Counted from the first letter of the stretch, positions 24,860 through 34,294 are shown. The stretch is 64,000 nt of DNA from an uncultured Chloroflexota bacterium (GCA_937974245.1 CALJKV010000121.1:186001-250000); one strand, 5' to 3'. Numbers and translations: made by a program. Notes: generated from the letters alone by a model not told the origin.

Positions 24860-26227
24860 TCATTTGTCTAACACCTTGCCGAAATCCGGGGAAGGCTCCA
24901 TACCGGGGAAAGGGTCTTGTTGGGCGATTTTACGGATGATATAGAATACCACAATGCGGATGGTACTCATGATGGGCGCAACCAGGAATGCCCCCAGCAC
25001 GCCACCGACTGCTGCACCAATAAACACGCCGACGATAATCACCGGCAGTGGTAAATCCAGGATGTCACCCAGGATGGATGGGGCGACGACATTCCAGATC
25101 ACCTGGGAGATGAGCAGATTGACTCCAATCACCAGCAACATAAACAGACCGTTGGGCATATCCACAAACACGGTTGATCCTTGTAGTGCTGGGACAATCG
25201 CCAGCGGAATGAGCGCAATAAAGCCGCCCAATGTCGGAATCAGCGAGATAATGCCCGTGAAGATCGCCAGCACTGTCGCGCCGGAAACACCCATCAGCGC
25301 GAGTTGAATCCAGGTCAGCAGGCCAATAATCACGCCAATTGTTACCTGTCCCCGGAAGAAACCGCTCCAAACCCGGTGTAGTCGAGAGATAATCAGCATA
25401 TACTCACGGCGGTAGTTCGGCGCGACCCACTTTTCCAGGCTGTCCTGGGTGTTGGGCAGGTCAATCATAATGAGAAACGAGACGAATAGCGCCAACAGCA
25501 GCGTTGAGAAAACGCCGGTTACACTGGAAATCACCGAAGTGACCGTCCCGGTAACGGTGCCGGCGGCGTTAAAAATGCCGTTCAATAACTGCTGCAAGTC
25601 TACCGATTCGAGCAGGCCGATGGGCAGAGGGCCGGTTGAGGTAGAGTCTGTTGTGATGGTATCGGTGGTGTTCGTACCCGTGGCGGAGTCAGTGGTTGGT
25701 TCTGGCGTGACTTCCGGCACAACGTCTGTACTGCCGCTTAATTCGGCGATATCCGGGATGTCATTTTGATTCCCCAGGATGAAATCACGGGCGGGCTGCA
25801 TGATGAAGTTGAAGTCCACCTGCTGTCCCAGAATATCCAGCATGCCATCTTCGGGCTGATATTGATTCAGGCGGTCTTGCAGGTCTATATATGCCTGCTG
25901 GACTTCCAGCACGACGCGGTTCACCCCGTTGACGAACTGCGGCAGGACGACGAGGACAATGCCGAGGATCACCAGCATCATGATAATATAGTTGATGACG
26001 ACCGAAGCCGCCCAGGGCAACCGCACCCGCCGCGTGAGGAAACGTGACGGGGAATACATGATGAATGCCAGTAAGAAGGCGAAAATTAACATCTGGACCA
26101 CCGGGCCAAGCAATGTCAGCGCATAGACTCCGGCGATAATCAGGAATACAGTCATCATCAACCGAGTGGATCGTTCCCATTGTGGTTGATAGGGAGATTG
26201 GGGCGTAGATTCGGTCTGCTCACTCAT
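24860..26227 (-). CDS. AI-2E family transporter (UPF0118)
   Basis: This is a 455-residue polytopic membrane protein of the AI-2 exporter/YdbI/PerM group. Two N-terminal helices (FLIIAGVYALTLLGPVVQMLIFAFLLAFIMY) precede the typical large soluble loop (VNRVVLEVQQAYIDLQDRL) and the four or five C-terminal helices, with the family motif GFIALIPLAIVPALQGS in outline. An extra Thr/Ser/Asp-rich insertion (EVTPEPTTDSATGTNTTDTITTDSTSTG is the span) sits in the loop near residues 180-215 and is probably disordered. The exported substrate cannot be told from sequence. Confidence 0.88.
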   Translation of the reverse strand: MSEQTESTPQSPYQPQWERSTRLMMTVFLIIAGVYALTLLGPVVQMLIFAFLLAFIMYSPSRFLTRRVRLPWAASVVINYIIMMLVILGIVLVVLPQFVNGVNRVVLEVQQAYIDLQDRLNQYQPEDGMLDILGQQVDFNFIMQPARDFILGNQNDIPDIAELSGSTDVVPEVTPEPTTDSATGTNTTDTITTDSTSTGPLPIGLLESVDLQQLLNGIFNAAGTVTGTVTSVISSVTGVFSTLLLALFVSFLIMIDLPNTQDSLEKWVAPNYRREYMLIISRLHRVWSGFFRGQVTIGVIIGLLTWIQLALMGVSGATVLAIFTGIISLIPTLGGFIALIPLAIVPALQGSTVFVDMPNGLFMLLVIGVNLLISQVIWNVVAPSILGDILDLPLPVIIVGVFIGAAVGGVLGAFLVAPIMSTIRIVVFYIIRKIAQQDPFPGMEPSPDFGKVLDK

Positions 26228-26484
26228 CGGCGTAACCCTTTATTTTCAGCCGTGCAAATAACTATTCATAACATTACCAGCCAACCGCCAAACGCGCAAA
26301 ATGAAAGGCATGAATGAGTCGGTTGTGGCCGGTGGACGCCGGAGTGGATTCTACCTTCCTGAAAAACAGAAGGAAACAGGAAATATTGCGAAACATAATC
26401 CTTTTCCGGTGGCAATTATCAACAAAGCGCTTGGCGCTGGGCATTTCATGACCATCTCCAGGGTTTTGTTCAGGCAACAACCAC
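26228..26484. other. Divergent intergenic region upstream of the BMC gene, no gene seen
   Basis: This forms most of the 321-base gap between the divergent AI-2E-type gene and the BMC gene. The short frames at 26274-26480 (-) and 26301-26552 (+) have no domain or ribosome site. Confidence 0.5.
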
Positions 26485-26514
26485 TGTTTTCATACTCAAA
26501 AACAGGGTATAGTA
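26485..26514 (+). promoter_or_regulatory. Candidate promoter and operator of the BMC gene
   Basis: A perfect inverted repeat CTGTTTT (26485-26491) and AAAACAG (26500-26506) lies directly before TATAGT (26509-26514), a -10-like hexamer 35 bases before the ATG. A repressor bound here would cover the -35 region. Confidence 0.4.
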
Positions 26515-26548
26515 CACATTCTAATGGACTGCGACTGACACGGACTAC

Positions 26549-27193
26549 ATGAGCGATACACCGACCACCCCACGAGCCCTACCCGAATCGACTCCCCTGG
26601 TGATTGAGCCAGCTTTGGCGCTGCTGGAATTCAGCAGTATTGCCGCCGGGATTCTGGCAGCGGACGCGATGGTGAAACGCGCCACACTGGACGTGGTGCA
26701 AGCGGGGACGGTGCAGCCAGGGCGATTCCTGGTACTGCTGGGTGGCGCGGTGGGCGAAGTCGAAGAGTCGCTCAAGGCCGGGAAGGAAACTGCCCCTGAT
26801 ACGCTGACCGACCACATTTTCCTGCCAGGTGTGCATGAGGATGTCGTGCGGGCGTTGACGGCTGGCCGGGTGCTCACGCCGGAGCATGATGCGCTGGGCA
26901 TTGTTGAAACGGTGAGCGTCCCCGCGGCAATCCATGCGGCAGACAAAGGCGTGAAAGGTGCGGAAGTCACGCTGATGGAGATCCGGTTAGCGGACGGGCT
27001 GGGCGGTAAAGGGCTGGTCTTTTTCACCGGGCTGGTTTCGGATGTCGAGGCAGCCCTGGAAATCACCGATGCCGCACTGGAGATACACCTGAAAGTGCGG
27101 CAGGTGGTCATCCCCCAGATTCACGAGGACATCGCCAAGGTAATCCGCCGGAGTACCCAATTCGGGGTACACCTGGGCTGGAAACCGGCATAG
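26549..27193 (+). CDS. Tandem-BMC-domain (BMC-T) shell protein
   Basis: This is a 214-residue protein with two bacterial-microcompartment domains in a row. The first (about 20-105) has ALALLEFSSIAAGILAADAMVKRATLDVV and ends HIFLPGVHEDVVRAL; the second (about 115-210) has DALGIVETVSVPAAIHAADKGVKGAEVTL and ends QVVIPQIHEDIAKVI. Such BMC-T proteins form trimers that act as pseudohexamers in a shell. No hexameric BMC-H or pentameric BMC-P gene, and no signature core enzyme such as an aldehyde dehydrogenase or PduL, lies in the window. A class II aldolase two genes downstream is the only possible cargo-type enzyme nearby. Confidence 0.88.
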   Translation: MSDTPTTPRALPESTPLVIEPALALLEFSSIAAGILAADAMVKRATLDVVQAGTVQPGRFLVLLGGAVGEVEESLKAGKETAPDTLTDHIFLPGVHEDVVRALTAGRVLTPEHDALGIVETVSVPAAIHAADKGVKGAEVTLMEIRLADGLGGKGLVFFTGLVSDVEAALEITDAALEIHLKVRQVVIPQIHEDIAKVIRRSTQFGVHLGWKPA

Positions 27194-27256
27194 CGACTGC
27201 TTGTCCTGCCAGCGAACGACGTAAATCCTGTTAATAACCATACAAAGGGAGTGACG

Positions 27257-28102
27257 ATGAAACGGATTGTGATGAGTATGACGCTGGCGCTGGTATTGGC
27301 TGTCCCGGTCCTGGCGCAGGATGCTCCGGTAGCCGTGCAGCAGGACCTTCCGCCAGGCTGTAACCTCAGTGTTTTGAGTGAAGTGTTCACCTCAGTCGGG
27401 ACGGCGCTCGCTGACATGGAACTCCCCGTCAGCCAGGCGATGGGGCTGATGAGCGCGTTTGAAGGCCTGATGCAGGATACTAAGATTGCGTGCGGTGAGG
27501 TTGAAGTCCTGCCCATCGAGGGTGCGATTGACTTCAGCCAGATTGAGCAGTCGCGCCTGGAAGATGGCGGCTTTGTGTTGGGCAGCCCGGATGCGCCGAT
27601 CACGATTGTCGAATTTGCTGATTTCCTGTGTCCCCACTGTCACGAATACGATGTAGTCATCGCGCAGTTTATCAAGGATTACGTGATGACCGGGCAGGCG
27701 CGGCTCGAATACCGCATGTATCCGGTGATTGACCCCCAGGCATCGGTGCTGGCGGCGGTCATGGTCGAATGCTCCGATACATTAAAGCCGGGGAGCTTCT
27801 GGGATGCGCGGGAGATGATGTTTGAACTCATCAGTTTGCAGGGCTATAACACACTGACTCCGTTCCGGTTTGCAGCGCGTGCTGGACTGGACTTTGACTC
27901 GCTGGCGACGTGTGCCGGGGAAGCCGGGCAGATTATGATAGATGCTGAAGTGGGCCAATCGGTGGGTGTGAGCGGGACTCCGGCAATACGGATGCGCCTG
28001 GGCGATAGTGACATGGTGCCGGTAGAATACGAAGGCACAGTCTACGACCGAGGCGGTGTCTCACTGGATATCCTGGCAGCAGTGGTCGAAGCCGCACAGT
28101 AA
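27257..28102 (+). CDS. Exported DsbA-like thioredoxin-fold protein
   Basis: This is a 281-residue exported protein. AAGGGAG five bases upstream supports ATG 27257. The signal peptide is MKRIVMSMTLALVLAVPVLAQ. After a spacer of about 90 residues with two Cys (PPGCNLS, KIACGEV), the thioredoxin fold begins at GSPDAPITIVEFADFLCPHCHEYD with active-site motif CPHC, and ends with the cis-Pro loop VGVSGTPAIRMRL. This is the DsbA/BdbD-type layout used to oxidise or isomerise thiols outside the cell membrane. The pair of N-terminal Cys could be a resolving site. It lies 63 bases after the BMC gene. Confidence 0.88.
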   Translation: MKRIVMSMTLALVLAVPVLAQDAPVAVQQDLPPGCNLSVLSEVFTSVGTALADMELPVSQAMGLMSAFEGLMQDTKIACGEVEVLPIEGAIDFSQIEQSRLEDGGFVLGSPDAPITIVEFADFLCPHCHEYDVVIAQFIKDYVMTGQARLEYRMYPVIDPQASVLAAVMVECSDTLKPGSFWDAREMMFELISLQGYNTLTPFRFAARAGLDFDSLATCAGEAGQIMIDAEVGQSVGVSGTPAIRMRLGDSDMVPVEYEGTVYDRGGVSLDILAAVVEAAQ

Positions 28103-28186
28103 AGGATCAGCCCGGTAGCTGATTAGTATTTTGGCCTTTCGGCTAGCGGGCTTACAAACTATCCAGCTATGTGAGAACGTGAATCC

Positions 28187-28975
28187 ATGAACGAACAACA
28201 ACTGCGGGAGCAAATCTGCCTGATCGGGGAGTTGATGCACCGCAATGGTTATATTGACGGCGCAAGCGGGAATGTCAGCGCCCGCCTGGACGCCAACCAT
28301 ATCCTGGCGACTCCCAGCGGGTTGGCGAAGGGGTTTATGTCCCCCGAACAGCTGATTATCGTGGATATGGCGGGTGAGCGGGTGGATACGCCCACTCCCG
28401 CCAACGTTCACTTGCGTCCGACTTCCGAACTGCTGATGCATCTCGAGTGTTACCGGCAGCGCGACGATGTGCAGGGTGTGGTCCATGCCCACCCGCCCAC
28501 AGCGGTGGCGATGACAATTGCCGGGTATGACTTTGGGGGGTGTTTGATCCCCGAAATGGTTGTTATCCTGGGAATTATCCCCACTGCGCCGTATTCAACC
28601 CCATCCAGCGCTGAAAACCGTGACGCGATTCGCGGGCTTATTAGTGAGCATGACGCCCTGATGCTGGCCTATCATGGGTCGCTGACGGTGGCGAAAACAG
28701 TGTGGGATGCCTACCTACGGCTGGAAAGCCTGGAACATGCCGCCAAAATCCTGTATATGGTCGAGCAGTTGGGTGGGCCGAAAGCCGCGATTTCACCCGA
28801 CCAGGTGGAGAAGCTGATCGCTATCCGGGAACGGTTGGGATTGTCACGTTCGGGGGATGCGGAGCGGTTTTACACGGCGTGTGGGGTGCGTCCGGCAGAG
28901 ATGCCGCCGGGTGATGACCTGGAAGCACGAGTCCGCGCCGCTGTTCGCGAGGCGCTGGCGGAATTGTATAGTTAG
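28187..28975 (+). CDS. Class II aldolase/adducin family protein (L-fuculose-phosphate aldolase-like)
   Basis: This is a 262-residue member of the zinc-dependent class II aldolase group. The phosphate-binding part GASGNVSARL and TPSGLAKG is followed by RPTSELLMHLECYRQR, where Glu acts as acid/base, by VHAHPPTA with two zinc His, and by the third zinc His in LAYHGSL. Enzymes of this group split L-fuculose-, L-rhamnulose- or methylthioribulose-phosphate. The final 60 residues (SPDQVEKLIAIRERLGLS...) extend the family core and could be a targeting or regulatory tail. It follows the DsbA-like gene by 84 bases. Confidence 0.87.
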   Translation: MNEQQLREQICLIGELMHRNGYIDGASGNVSARLDANHILATPSGLAKGFMSPEQLIIVDMAGERVDTPTPANVHLRPTSELLMHLECYRQRDDVQGVVHAHPPTAVAMTIAGYDFGGCLIPEMVVILGIIPTAPYSTPSSAENRDAIRGLISEHDALMLAYHGSLTVAKTVWDAYLRLESLEHAAKILYMVEQLGGPKAAISPDQVEKLIAIRERLGLSRSGDAERFYTACGVRPAEMPPGDDLEARVRAAVREALAELYS

Positions 28976-29226
28976 AGTCATCCGATATTGCCCGGAAGTT
29001 TTTCTGGGGAATGAATTTTCCGGCTGTGACACAGTTATGCTATGGGTAAAATACAGCTCTCAGTAACGAGATGCCAGCCAGCTTCATGTCAGGCAGCACC
29101 TTCTCATCTCTCTCTTGCTTGCTCAATCCATTTGCCTGATGCTATCCTGTTAGAAACAGGCGGTGTCACTCCTCATGAAGTTCGGATAGACCACGCCCAT
29201 ATGTTGACCAGCAAACAGGACGAGCC

Positions 29227-30858
29227 ATGCTTTCTCAATCGGTAGTTCGCCTTATCAGTGTCACCCTGTTTATCACGGCCTTGTTGACCGGCAGCGCCGC
29301 CGCTCAGACCGAGACGCAGCATCACAGCGGCAGACTGGATGATGCTAATCCCGAAACAGCTTACACCTTCATGTTGCAAGCCGGGGAATCGGTGGTTATC
29401 AGTGCTGAGGCTGTTGGAGACAACTTAGATACAATCCTGGCCCTGTATGACCCTAACGATAAACTTGTGAGTCAGAATGATGACCGCAACGCATTTTCCC
29501 TGGATTCCGCGCTAGGGTATACCGCGATTACCGGTGGTGAATATCGGGTAACGGTCAGTCGGTATGATTATTTCGAGAGTGGCAGCGGTGGGGACTATAG
29601 CTTGATGATTGATATTGGCGATGAAACCGTCCTGCGCCAGCTAAAAGCCCTCTCCAAAGTTGCGTTCAGCGGCCCGGAACGGGTGATTGACACGGTACAT
29701 TTCCGTATTCACTACACGGTAGAGGGCAACGACGCCGCAACCAACGAATACGCGCAGGCCGTTGCCGATACGATGGAGGAAATCTGGCACATTCAGATTG
29801 AGCAGATTGGTTGGCCGGCCCCGCCCAACGATGGCGAACAGGGTGGGAACAATCGGTTGGATGTCTATCTGATGGACTTAATGGACGATACCGGCGACGG
29901 TCCGCTGGGGACAACCAAAGGGGTTGGCGATATTGGTGACAACCCTTCCACCCAGCCTGTCGAGCAGTACGCGATCAGCAGTGTGATGCGTATCGAAAAC
30001 GACTTTTCCGAAACCAGTCAGGATGACCGCGGGGCGATCACGCTAATGCGGGCGACGGCAGCCCACGAGTTCCACCACGCTGTTCAGCACGGCTACGATT
30101 ATGGTGACGCCCACCTGTGGTACCACGAAGCGACATCTACCTGGATGGAAACCGTCACCTTCCCCAAAGACGAGGATGCGACGATTTATGTGGATTATAA
30201 CTACCACTATCCCGAACTGTGTTTTGGCACCGCGTCAGATCCCAACGATGGGATGCTCATGTATGGAGATTGGCTGTTCATGCAGTCGCTGGTAGATGTT
30301 TACGGAAGCGCGATTATCCGTCAATTGTGGGAGCAGCTGGCGGTAGATGAGGGATTCGCGGCGATGGAAAACACACTGCGCGTCCACGAGGATACGATAC
30401 CGGCGGCATTGGCCCGATACCGGATTCAGAACCTGGTACGGAACTACAAATTCGCCCCGGACTTTGGCGGGGCTACGGTCTGGCTGGAAGGCCGCATCAC
30501 TGGAACCGGACGCTCAGATTATACCGGGATACAAGAACTGGGCGCGAATTACGTGGCGCTGGCCGTCCCGCCCGGCACATATCGCGTGCAGCTCATAAAT
30601 GAACCTTCCAGGATGCTCCAGGTGTGGGCGGTGGGTGTTACCGGCGACCAGGCCTCCTCGTCATTGCTGGGGCGCGATGGCGTGGTATCCACCAGCGGCT
30701 CAACGTACACCTACCTGGTGGTCTTCAACACCGCCTTTGATGACGACGTGAACGACTGCCACTTCCAACCCTACAGCCTGGATGTGAGCGCGACTACGGG
30801 CGTGCCAGCGCCGATTGACCGCATTTGGGACGCCAAATATTTCCAGCCGCTCAAGTAG
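29227..30858 (+). CDS. Secreted zinc metalloprotease-like protein
   Basis: This is a 543-residue exported protein. A signal peptide (residues 1-26, ISVTLFITALLTGSAAAQ) is followed by a PPC-like beta domain at about 30-120 (GRLDDANPETAYTFMLQAGESVVISAE). The central domain has HEFHH in ATAAHEFHHAVQHGYD and, 22 residues on, WYHEATSTWME, which supplies the third ligand Glu. This arrangement matches the MXAN_6640-type putative metalloprotease family. The C-terminal domain (about 420-543) is a beta sandwich with a single Cys. It probably degrades extracellular proteins. It stands alone. Confidence 0.85.
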   Translation: MLSQSVVRLISVTLFITALLTGSAAAQTETQHHSGRLDDANPETAYTFMLQAGESVVISAEAVGDNLDTILALYDPNDKLVSQNDDRNAFSLDSALGYTAITGGEYRVTVSRYDYFESGSGGDYSLMIDIGDETVLRQLKALSKVAFSGPERVIDTVHFRIHYTVEGNDAATNEYAQAVADTMEEIWHIQIEQIGWPAPPNDGEQGGNNRLDVYLMDLMDDTGDGPLGTTKGVGDIGDNPSTQPVEQYAISSVMRIENDFSETSQDDRGAITLMRATAAHEFHHAVQHGYDYGDAHLWYHEATSTWMETVTFPKDEDATIYVDYNYHYPELCFGTASDPNDGMLMYGDWLFMQSLVDVYGSAIIRQLWEQLAVDEGFAAMENTLRVHEDTIPAALARYRIQNLVRNYKFAPDFGGATVWLEGRITGTGRSDYTGIQELGANYVALAVPPGTYRVQLINEPSRMLQVWAVGVTGDQASSSLLGRDGVVSTSGSTYTYLVVFNTAFDDDVNDCHFQPYSLDVSATTGVPAPIDRIWDAKYFQPLK

Positions 30859-30917
30859 GAAAAAGCAATACTGCCGTCTGCCTAAAAAATATGCTGATGA
30901 ATAACCCACAAGCCCGT

Positions 30918-32138
30918 CTATGCCGGGTCATCCGGGGCGATTTGCCCATCTATCACATGCCAGATGGCGGCGCGATTTAAAAATGATTCGGTGAAAATAT
31001 CGAGTTCGGTGGTCGTCATCAGAGTTTGCGAAGCACCGTCTATCTGTTCCAGCAGATAGGCACGGCGTTGGCTGTCCAACTCTGCGATGACTTCATCCAA
31101 CAGCAGTACCGGCCATTCACCAATACGCTCGCGCATCCATGTCAGTTCCGCCAGTTTGAGTGCCAGGACTGCTGTTCGCGCCTGTCCCCGGCTGCCGTAT
31201 AACCCAGCATCACGGTTATTGATAAGCAGGCGCAGTTCGTCACGGTGCGGGCCAGAAAGCGTCACTCCCCGATTGATTGCCTCGCCCTCCTCGCGTTTAA
31301 GCTGGTCGGCGAACTGCGGTGCAATCGCCTCGGCGGTAAGTTCACGGTGCAGGTCAAGCCCCAGCGTATTAAACGAAAGTTGGCCGTCACCCTCAGCGGT
31401 GGGCATAAAGCTCGGCTGGTAACGCAGCGTGAGCGATTCGAGCTTGCCAGTCAGGTCGAGATGAAAGCGTTGGGCGCTGACTTCCAACTCGCGCAGAAAG
31501 CGCTGCCGCCCGGCGATAATTACGCTGCCTGATTCCGTGAGCTGGTCATTCCAGTATGCGAGTTCGCCGGGGCTGGCCTGTTTGTCGGCAATCCGGCGCA
31601 GAAGAGCGTTACGCTGCGGCAGAATTTTATCGTAAGTATTGACCGCCTGGAGATAGTCCCGGTCAACCTGGCTCAAGGTGTCATCCATAAAGCGGCGGCG
31701 CGTTGTCGGCGAACCTTCTACCAGCGCCAGGTCCTGCGGCAGGAACAGCACGACATTCACTAGCCCGACAACATCCATTACCCGCTTATCCGCCCCATTC
31801 TGCCGGATTATTTTCTTGAAACGCTGCGGCCCGCCATCCGTCTGCGTTTCCAGCACCAGCGCGACTTCCAGCCGGTCAAGCGGGCTATTGCGTGAGGCGA
31901 TTTCCGCCGAAAGCCGGGCGAACGGGATTGGCTCATCCTCAGTGCGCCAGTGAATCAATTGGCGGTCACTGGTCGTATACGGTGACCGTGAAGTCGCCAG
32001 ATAATAGATGGCTTCCAGCAGGCTGGTTTTGCCCTGGGCATTAGCCCCGTGCAGCACCACCGGCTTACCCTGTGGCAAGCTGATTTCCAGACGGGCATAG
32101 TTGCGAAAATTGGTCAGCGAGAGGTGTTCAATGTGCAT
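30918..32138 (-). CDS. recF: DNA replication and repair protein RecF
   Basis: This is a 406-residue SMC-like ATPase that helps load RecA at gaps in DNA. I chose ATG 32138 because it opens the family's N-terminus, MHIEHLSLTNFRNY; the frame open to 32222 adds a tail unlike RecF. Walker A GANAQGKTS lies at about residues 30-38, the signature region at YGSRGQARTAVLALKLAE, and Walker B at WPVLLLDEVIAELD. Length is slightly above the usual 360. It is not next to dnaN or gyrB, unlike in many bacteria. Confidence 0.95.
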   Translation of the reverse strand: MHIEHLSLTNFRNYARLEISLPQGKPVVLHGANAQGKTSLLEAIYYLATSRSPYTTSDRQLIHWRTEDEPIPFARLSAEIASRNSPLDRLEVALVLETQTDGGPQRFKKIIRQNGADKRVMDVVGLVNVVLFLPQDLALVEGSPTTRRRFMDDTLSQVDRDYLQAVNTYDKILPQRNALLRRIADKQASPGELAYWNDQLTESGSVIIAGRQRFLRELEVSAQRFHLDLTGKLESLTLRYQPSFMPTAEGDGQLSFNTLGLDLHRELTAEAIAPQFADQLKREEGEAINRGVTLSGPHRDELRLLINNRDAGLYGSRGQARTAVLALKLAELTWMRERIGEWPVLLLDEVIAELDSQRRAYLLEQIDGASQTLMTTTELDIFTESFLNRAAIWHVIDGQIAPDDPA

Positions 32139-32395
32139 AATTACCGTATACTGACTCCCCGTCCGCCAATCACCGTCGGAATCCTGCTGGTGAGTACAGT
32201 ATCTGCCATATACATAGGCCATCCCCCCTGATTAATGAACGTATAGTATAGCAGGACTCTGGGTTTGCGGGGATAGTGACCCTACCCTGCCGCTGGCTCA
32301 CGAACTGCTCATGTTTTCATAAGATCAGTGTAATTTTTCCTGCCATAATGAAAACAAGAGCGCGACGAAACCACCACCATACAAAAGGAGAGAAA

Positions 32396-33070
32396 ATGTT
32401 GAGACTTTACATAATTCTGTTATCTGTTTTGTTATTGGCACTGGCAGCCTGCTCGCCCGAAAGCCAGGCTGTGCCCACCGAAGCGGCAATGGCGGACATG
32501 ACCGAAGAAGCCATACCGGAAGTCACCGAAGCGCTAATGGACGCCACTGAAGAAACGATGGTGGATATAACCGCAGAACCTATGCAGGCCACCGAAGCCG
32601 CAGCTGCGCCGGCTGAGTATAACGGCCCGGCCTGGGCGAGCCTGCCGATCATCAACGCCCGCACGGGGGAGACTTTCACACTAGCCGATTTTGCCGGGAA
32701 AACCGTGTTTGTTGAACCGATGGCGACCTGGTGTACTAACTGCCGCCGCCAGCTGGGCAGTAATGTCCGCCCGGCTTTCGAGAGGTCCGACCCGGAACAA
32801 GTAGTTTTTATCTCTTTCAGTGTAGGTGAGAACGTGACCGACCAGCGACTGGCCGAATATGCCGACGAGCAGGGCTGGGAGTGGATTTTTGCCGTCGCTT
32901 CCACTGAAGTCACGGCGGGCATGACAGCAGACTACGGACGAGGGGTGATTACACCACCATCCACGCCGCATTTCATCGTCGGCCCCACCGGGACACTTTC
33001 GGCGCTGCACACAGGCTTTGAGGGTACTGATACGCTGTTGGCACAGATTAGCGAAGCGATGGGGTCATAA
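32396..33070 (+). CDS. TlpA-like thioredoxin lipoprotein
   Basis: This is a 224-residue exported lipoprotein. AAAGGAG precedes ATG 32396. The signal ends in a lipobox (LLALAAC), so it should be lipid-anchored. A spacer of about 65 residues rich in Glu, Thr, Ala and Met repeats a T-E-E-A/E-V-T-E pattern. The thioredoxin fold follows (INARTGETFTLADFAGKTVFVEPMATWCTNCRRQL) with active site CTNC and cis-Pro in PPSTPHFIVG. It should receive electrons from the CcdA-like protein encoded 2 bases downstream and reduce thiols outside the membrane, for example in cytochrome c maturation. Confidence 0.9.
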   Translation: MLRLYIILLSVLLLALAACSPESQAVPTEAAMADMTEEAIPEVTEALMDATEETMVDITAEPMQATEAAAAPAEYNGPAWASLPIINARTGETFTLADFAGKTVFVEPMATWCTNCRRQLGSNVRPAFERSDPEQVVFISFSVGENVTDQRLAEYADEQGWEWIFAVASTEVTAGMTADYGRGVITPPSTPHFIVGPTGTLSALHTGFEGTDTLLAQISEAMGS

Positions 33071-33072
33071 AA

Positions 33073-33858
33073 ATGCAAGAACTTCTGACTGCATTCAGTC
33101 TGGGTAACGCGGCCATACTCACAAACGCCTGTTTGCTGCCGTTATATCCGGGATTGATTGCGTTTCTGGCGGGGAAGGCTCAAGACGAGCGTTCCCGCCG
33201 GGCAACCGCCGGGCTTGGCGTGCTGGTGCTGGCGGGTGTGCTTACGATGATGGTAGTGGTCGGTTTGGTGCTCTACCTGTTGCAGCAGTCATTCGGCGAT
33301 GCACTGTCAGTGCTCCTGCCACTCATCTATGGCGTGGTAATTATCCTGGGTGTACTCATGCTGCTGGATAAAAACCCGTTCGCCCGCTTCTCTGCGGGGC
33401 AAGCACCCTTGCTGCGAAATCCGTATCTTACGGCCTATATCTACGGATTATTCTTCGGGCCGATGACGCTGCCCTGCACCGGGCCGATCATCCTGAGTGC
33501 GTTTACGCTGGGGGCAACCAGTACCGGTGAACTCATCAATGGCCTGCTGTATTTCCTGGTATTCGGTTTAGGGTTTGGCTGGCCGCTGGCACTGCTGCCA
33601 TTGGTCGCTCTGCCGGTACAGCGCCGACTGGTTGGCGGGCTGGGGCGGCATCACCTGCTGCTCAATCGAGCATCCGGGATTTTGCTGATCGCAGTGGGTC
33701 TTTTCGGTATTATCACCGAGCTGCTGCCAAACTTCACTGGGGGAGATGACCTGTTGGGGCCAAATGGGTGGCTGATCTACTGGCTGATGGTAGCGGTTAT
33801 CGCGGTCATTGTCGGTTATTTTACTTACCGGAAGGAAGAACAGCAGGCAGCAGACTAA
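33073..33858 (+). CDS. CcdA/DsbD-like thiol-electron transporter
   Basis: This is a 261-residue membrane protein with six or seven hydrophobic segments. The two redox Cys of the CcdA family are in place: one in TNACLLPLYPGLIAF at the first helix and one in GPMTLPCTGPIIL at the fourth. It carries reducing equivalents from cytosolic thioredoxin to outward-facing partners. The stop of the TlpA-like gene lies 2 bases before its ATG, so the two are made together and are likely partners. Confidence 0.92.
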   Translation: MQELLTAFSLGNAAILTNACLLPLYPGLIAFLAGKAQDERSRRATAGLGVLVLAGVLTMMVVVGLVLYLLQQSFGDALSVLLPLIYGVVIILGVLMLLDKNPFARFSAGQAPLLRNPYLTAYIYGLFFGPMTLPCTGPIILSAFTLGATSTGELINGLLYFLVFGLGFGWPLALLPLVALPVQRRLVGGLGRHHLLLNRASGILLIAVGLFGIITELLPNFTGGDDLLGPNGWLIYWLMVAVIAVIVGYFTYRKEEQQAAD

Positions 33859-33976
33859 ACACCCCGAATGTGATGAGCGGCGTTCGCACGCTATGCCAAT
33901 TATCACGACCTGCCGAGCGGGTTTAATGGTACAATGGGGTAAGGAAGTGTGGGATTTCCCACAAAGGATGGGTGTG

Positions 33977-34294
33977 ATGGTGACGAAAGAGAAACACTTA
34001 GTCGAACCGCTGAACGTCCTTCCCAGCACGACCCCAGGTGTACAGATCGAGTTGTATCCCGATTATGTGCGTCTGCGCCGCACCGATATTCTCTCCACGC
34101 TCTTTGGGCGCAAAACAACATTCCGGCTCAACGAAATCGCCAGCGTACATCTGTATGAGTCGCGCCATGCCAATCGGGGTCTGTTAGTCCTGGTCGGCCA
34201 CGATGAAAACCGCCTAATGGAGATGTATTATGCGTGTGAAAATCATCGCGACGCGCTGACACTCCAGGAAGCCATTGAAGCCCGTATCGGATAG
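33977..34294 (+). CDS. Hypothetical protein with PH-like fold, 105 aa
   Basis: This is a 105-residue soluble protein. ATG 33977 follows AAGGATG; the longer frame runs back into ccdA. The pattern VQIELYPDYVRLRRTDILSTLFGRKTTFRLNEIASVHLYES has the alternating strands of a bacterial PH-like domain. Function is unknown. It ends 10 bases before the convergent CitE-like gene. Confidence 0.6.
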   Translation: MVTKEKHLVEPLNVLPSTTPGVQIELYPDYVRLRRTDILSTLFGRKTTFRLNEIASVHLYESRHANRGLLVLVGHDENRLMEMYYACENHRDALTLQEAIEARIG

